Assembly (NCBI GenBank): GCA_021160405.1
Contig: JAGHCO010000010.1
Location: 1-14,886 of the forward strand
From: Candidatus Aerophobota bacterium
GTDB lineage: Bacteria; Aerophobota; Aerophobia; Aerophobales; JAGHCO01
Direction of reading: 5' to 3'
Length of the DNA stretch: 14,886 nucleotides
The position numbers and the translations under genes were made by a program. Shown one piece after another: positions 13,413 to 14,886 of the stretch. Numbering within the stretch: the first letter of the stretch is position 1; every line of letters starts with the position of its first letter. The notes below the pieces were generated by a model. It ran no database searches. It was not told where the DNA came from and saw only the letters and a program-made list of their open reading frames with translations.

Positions 13413-14018
13413 ATGTTTATTAGTTTTGAAGGAATAGATAAGAGCGGGAAAACCACTCAGGCTGTGCTTCTTGCTAAATACTTAAAAAATAAGGGATATC
13501 CTGTAGTTTCTACTCAGGAGCCAGGGGGGACTTGTTTGGGGAAAAAGATAAAAGAATTGATCCTTCACACCCCTCGAGAAAAGATTAGTGGTATAGGTGA
13601 GCTTTTTCTTTATTTAACTGATAGATACCAACATGTTAAGGAAGTAATTGAGCCTTCTTTAGAGAAAGGCAGGTTAGTAATTAGTGATAGATATACAGAT
13701 GCTACCGTTGCCTACCAAGGCTATGGAAGAGGATTGGATATAAGATGGATAGAAAATTTAAATAAAAAGGTTACACGAGGTTTGCTCCCCGATTTAACCT
13801 TCCTTCTGGACATAGATCCTAAAGTAATGTCAGAAAGAGGTAAAGCTGAAGATAGAATAGAGCAAGAGGATTTTCTCTTTTACACAAGAGTAAGACAAGG
13901 TTATCTTCAAATTGCCAAATCTTTTCCAGAAAGGGTAAAGTTACTAAATGGGAGAAAAGAACCTCAACAGATAAGCTTAGAGATAAGAAAAATCTTACAT
14001 AAAAAATTGGGTGAGTAA
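13413..14018 (+). CDS. tmk: Thymidylate kinase
   Basis: Tmk phosphorylates dTMP to dTDP with ATP, an essential step of dTTP synthesis. The P-loop is FEGIDKSGKTT (5-15), with Lys where many bacterial enzymes have Gly. Then come TQEPGGT (34-40), the dTMP-binding DRYTDATVAYQGYGR (92-106), and LLDIDPKVMSERG leading into a lid region AEDRIEQED (about 147-155). The 201-residue length is typical. The ATG at 13413 follows AGGGGAG by 5 nt. The gene abuts holB exactly, a common tmk-holB pairing. A candidate promoter lies directly upstream, divergent from the phasin-like gene. Confidence 0.96.
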   Translation: MFISFEGIDKSGKTTQAVLLAKYLKNKGYPVVSTQEPGGTCLGKKIKELILHTPREKISGIGELFLYLTDRYQHVKEVIEPSLEKGRLVISDRYTDATVAYQGYGRGLDIRWIENLNKKVTRGLLPDLTFLLDIDPKVMSERGKAEDRIEQEDFLFYTRVRQGYLQIAKSFPERVKLLNGRKEPQQISLEIRKILHKKLGE

Positions 14019-14886
14019 ATGTCTTTTAAACAGGTAAGAGGTCAAGAGAAAGCTATAAGGATTATTCAAAAAGATTTAATTAGAAAAAATATTTTCGGGA
14101 CATACCTTTTTACTGGGCCGCCCGGGGTAGGGAAAAAGCTTGTTGCCCTTAACTTTGCTAAAGCTATAAACTGTAGAAAGAAAAGTATAGATAGCTGTGA
14201 TCACTGCTCTTCTTGCCAGAAGATAGATAAATTAAATCATCCCGATGTGCAAGTTACTAAAGCAGAGGATGGTTCTATTAAAATTGAGCAAACTCGTGAG
14301 ATAAAAAGGGAAATGGGATACAAGGTTTATGAGGGGAAAAAGAAAATATGGATACTTGAAGATGCAGAAAAGCTCACCATAGAGGCAGCTAATTCTCTCC
14401 TTAAATTCTTAGAGGAGCCTCCCTCCAATGTTGTAATAGTTTTAATTAGCTCCTCTCCAGAAAAACTTCCCTTTACTATAGTTTCTCGATGTAAGATAGT
14501 GAGATTTTCTCTTCTTTCCCTCCAGCAGATAAAAGAATTCTTAGAAGAAAAAACTACCCATTCTCCTGAACTAATTTCTTTGGTTAGTAGGTTAGCCAAG
14601 GGCAGAATTGGAGAAGCTTCCTACCTTATAAATAATGAGGATATCTTAAGGGAAAGGGAGAAAATTTTAAATAAGCTATTTAAAGAAACTTTTGATAGCG
14701 AGATATTTGAAATAGCTAAAAGGTGGAGCAAGTTAGAAAAAGATGAACTAAATAGATTTTTAGATATGATTTTGTTTTGGTTTCGAGATATTTTGATTCT
14801 CAAACTGGGAATAAAAGAGTTTATTATTAATAAAGATAAAGAAAAAGAGTTAAAAAGGATAAAGAATAGATACTCTTTTTTAAAAG
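14019..14886 (+). CDS. holB: DNA polymerase III delta prime subunit, 3'-truncated by window end
   Basis: Reading from ATG 14019 gives 289 open codons running off the window. Delta prime is a stator subunit of the clamp-loader that places the sliding clamp on DNA. Features are GQE (8-10), a P-loop-like GPPGVGKK (33-40), a four-Cys zinc site (Cys52, 60, 63, 66) and WILEDAEKLTIEAANSLLKF (111-130), continuing FLEEPP (130-135). The SRC motif at 156-158 is the clamp-loader trans-acting arginine. In the P-loop the residue after GK is Lys rather than Ser/Thr, fitting a subunit that does not hydrolyse ATP. The start directly follows the tmk stop with GGGTGAG inside tmk as ribosome site. The C-terminal collar domain is only partly included. 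DnaX is an alternative, but the degenerate P-loop and the tmk neighbour favour HolB. Confidence 0.93.
   Translation, partial: MSFKQVRGQEKAIRIIQKDLIRKNIFGTYLFTGPPGVGKKLVALNFAKAINCRKKSIDSCDHCSSCQKIDKLNHPDVQVTKAEDGSIKIEQTREIKREMGYKVYEGKKKIWILEDAEKLTIEAANSLLKFLEEPPSNVVIVLISSSPEKLPFTIVSRCKIVRFSLLSLQQIKEFLEEKTTHSPELISLVSRLAKGRIGEASYLINNEDILREREKILNKLFKETFDSEIFEIAKRWSKLEKDELNRFLDMILFWFRDILILKLGIKEFIINKDKEKELKRIKNRYSFLK

Noticed and set aside
13075..13437. 120-codon plus-strand open frame across the phasin-like gene and the tmk start
   Set aside because: Mirror of a Lys/Glu-rich coiled coil, giving a Leu/Ser/Ile-rich product; it would overlap the well-supported tmk start and both promoters.

Overview
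This is a 14.9 kb AT-rich, densely coded bacterial segment. Nearly all recognisable genes are bacterial housekeeping genes (prs, rplY, pth, tmk, holB, hflK/hflC) with Shine-Dalgarno sites and sigma70-type promoters. A potassium-dependent-type membrane pyrophosphatase, an AmmeMemoRadiSam B protein, the long CTC-type L25 and several small dispersed-repeat elements fit an anaerobic or energy-limited, poorly characterised lineage. The phylum cannot be fixed from the sequence; an uncultivated candidate lineage is my guess only.

Region 1 (about 160-5312, plus strand) is the least familiar part. It has two unrecognised proteins, the second with a membrane hairpin, then a MoxR/CbbQ/NorQ-type AAA+ ATPase and a NorD/CbbO/CobT-like protein with an intact von Willebrand A metal site. 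The last protein also carries an HExxH-like motif near its N terminus and a long Lys/Glu-rich linker. Genes 2 to 4 are tightly coupled (ATGA overlap, then a 1-nt gap). Genes 1 and 2 are separated by an inverted pair of a short dispersed repeat that supplies the last codons of gene 1 and a false N-terminal extension of gene 2.

Region 2 (5426-7326, plus) is an hflK-hflC pair. These are SPFH membrane proteins that normally cage and modulate FtsH. They follow the AAA/vWA cluster on the same strand, so a joint membrane-linked quality-control or complex-assembly role is possible but unproven.

Region 3 (7335-12563, minus) reads prs, rplY, pth, hppA, amrB: PRPP synthesis, a 5S rRNA-binding protein, peptidyl-tRNA recycling, an ion-pumping pyrophosphatase and a Memo-family protein. 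It converges tail to tail on hflC with only 8 bp between.

Region 4 (12564-12992) is a 429-bp non-coding stretch upstream of prs. It holds two hairpin-forming repeat elements, a perfect-consensus promoter (TTGACA-N16-TATAAT, minus strand) that would fire through both, and a second prs-proximal promoter whose -10 lies in a perfect 16-bp palindrome.

Region 5 (12993-14886) has a small phasin-like coiled-coil gene on the minus strand, divergent from tmk and a 3'-truncated holB on the plus strand. The two divergent promoters share an inverted TGTCAA/TTGACA pair that forms both -35 boxes.
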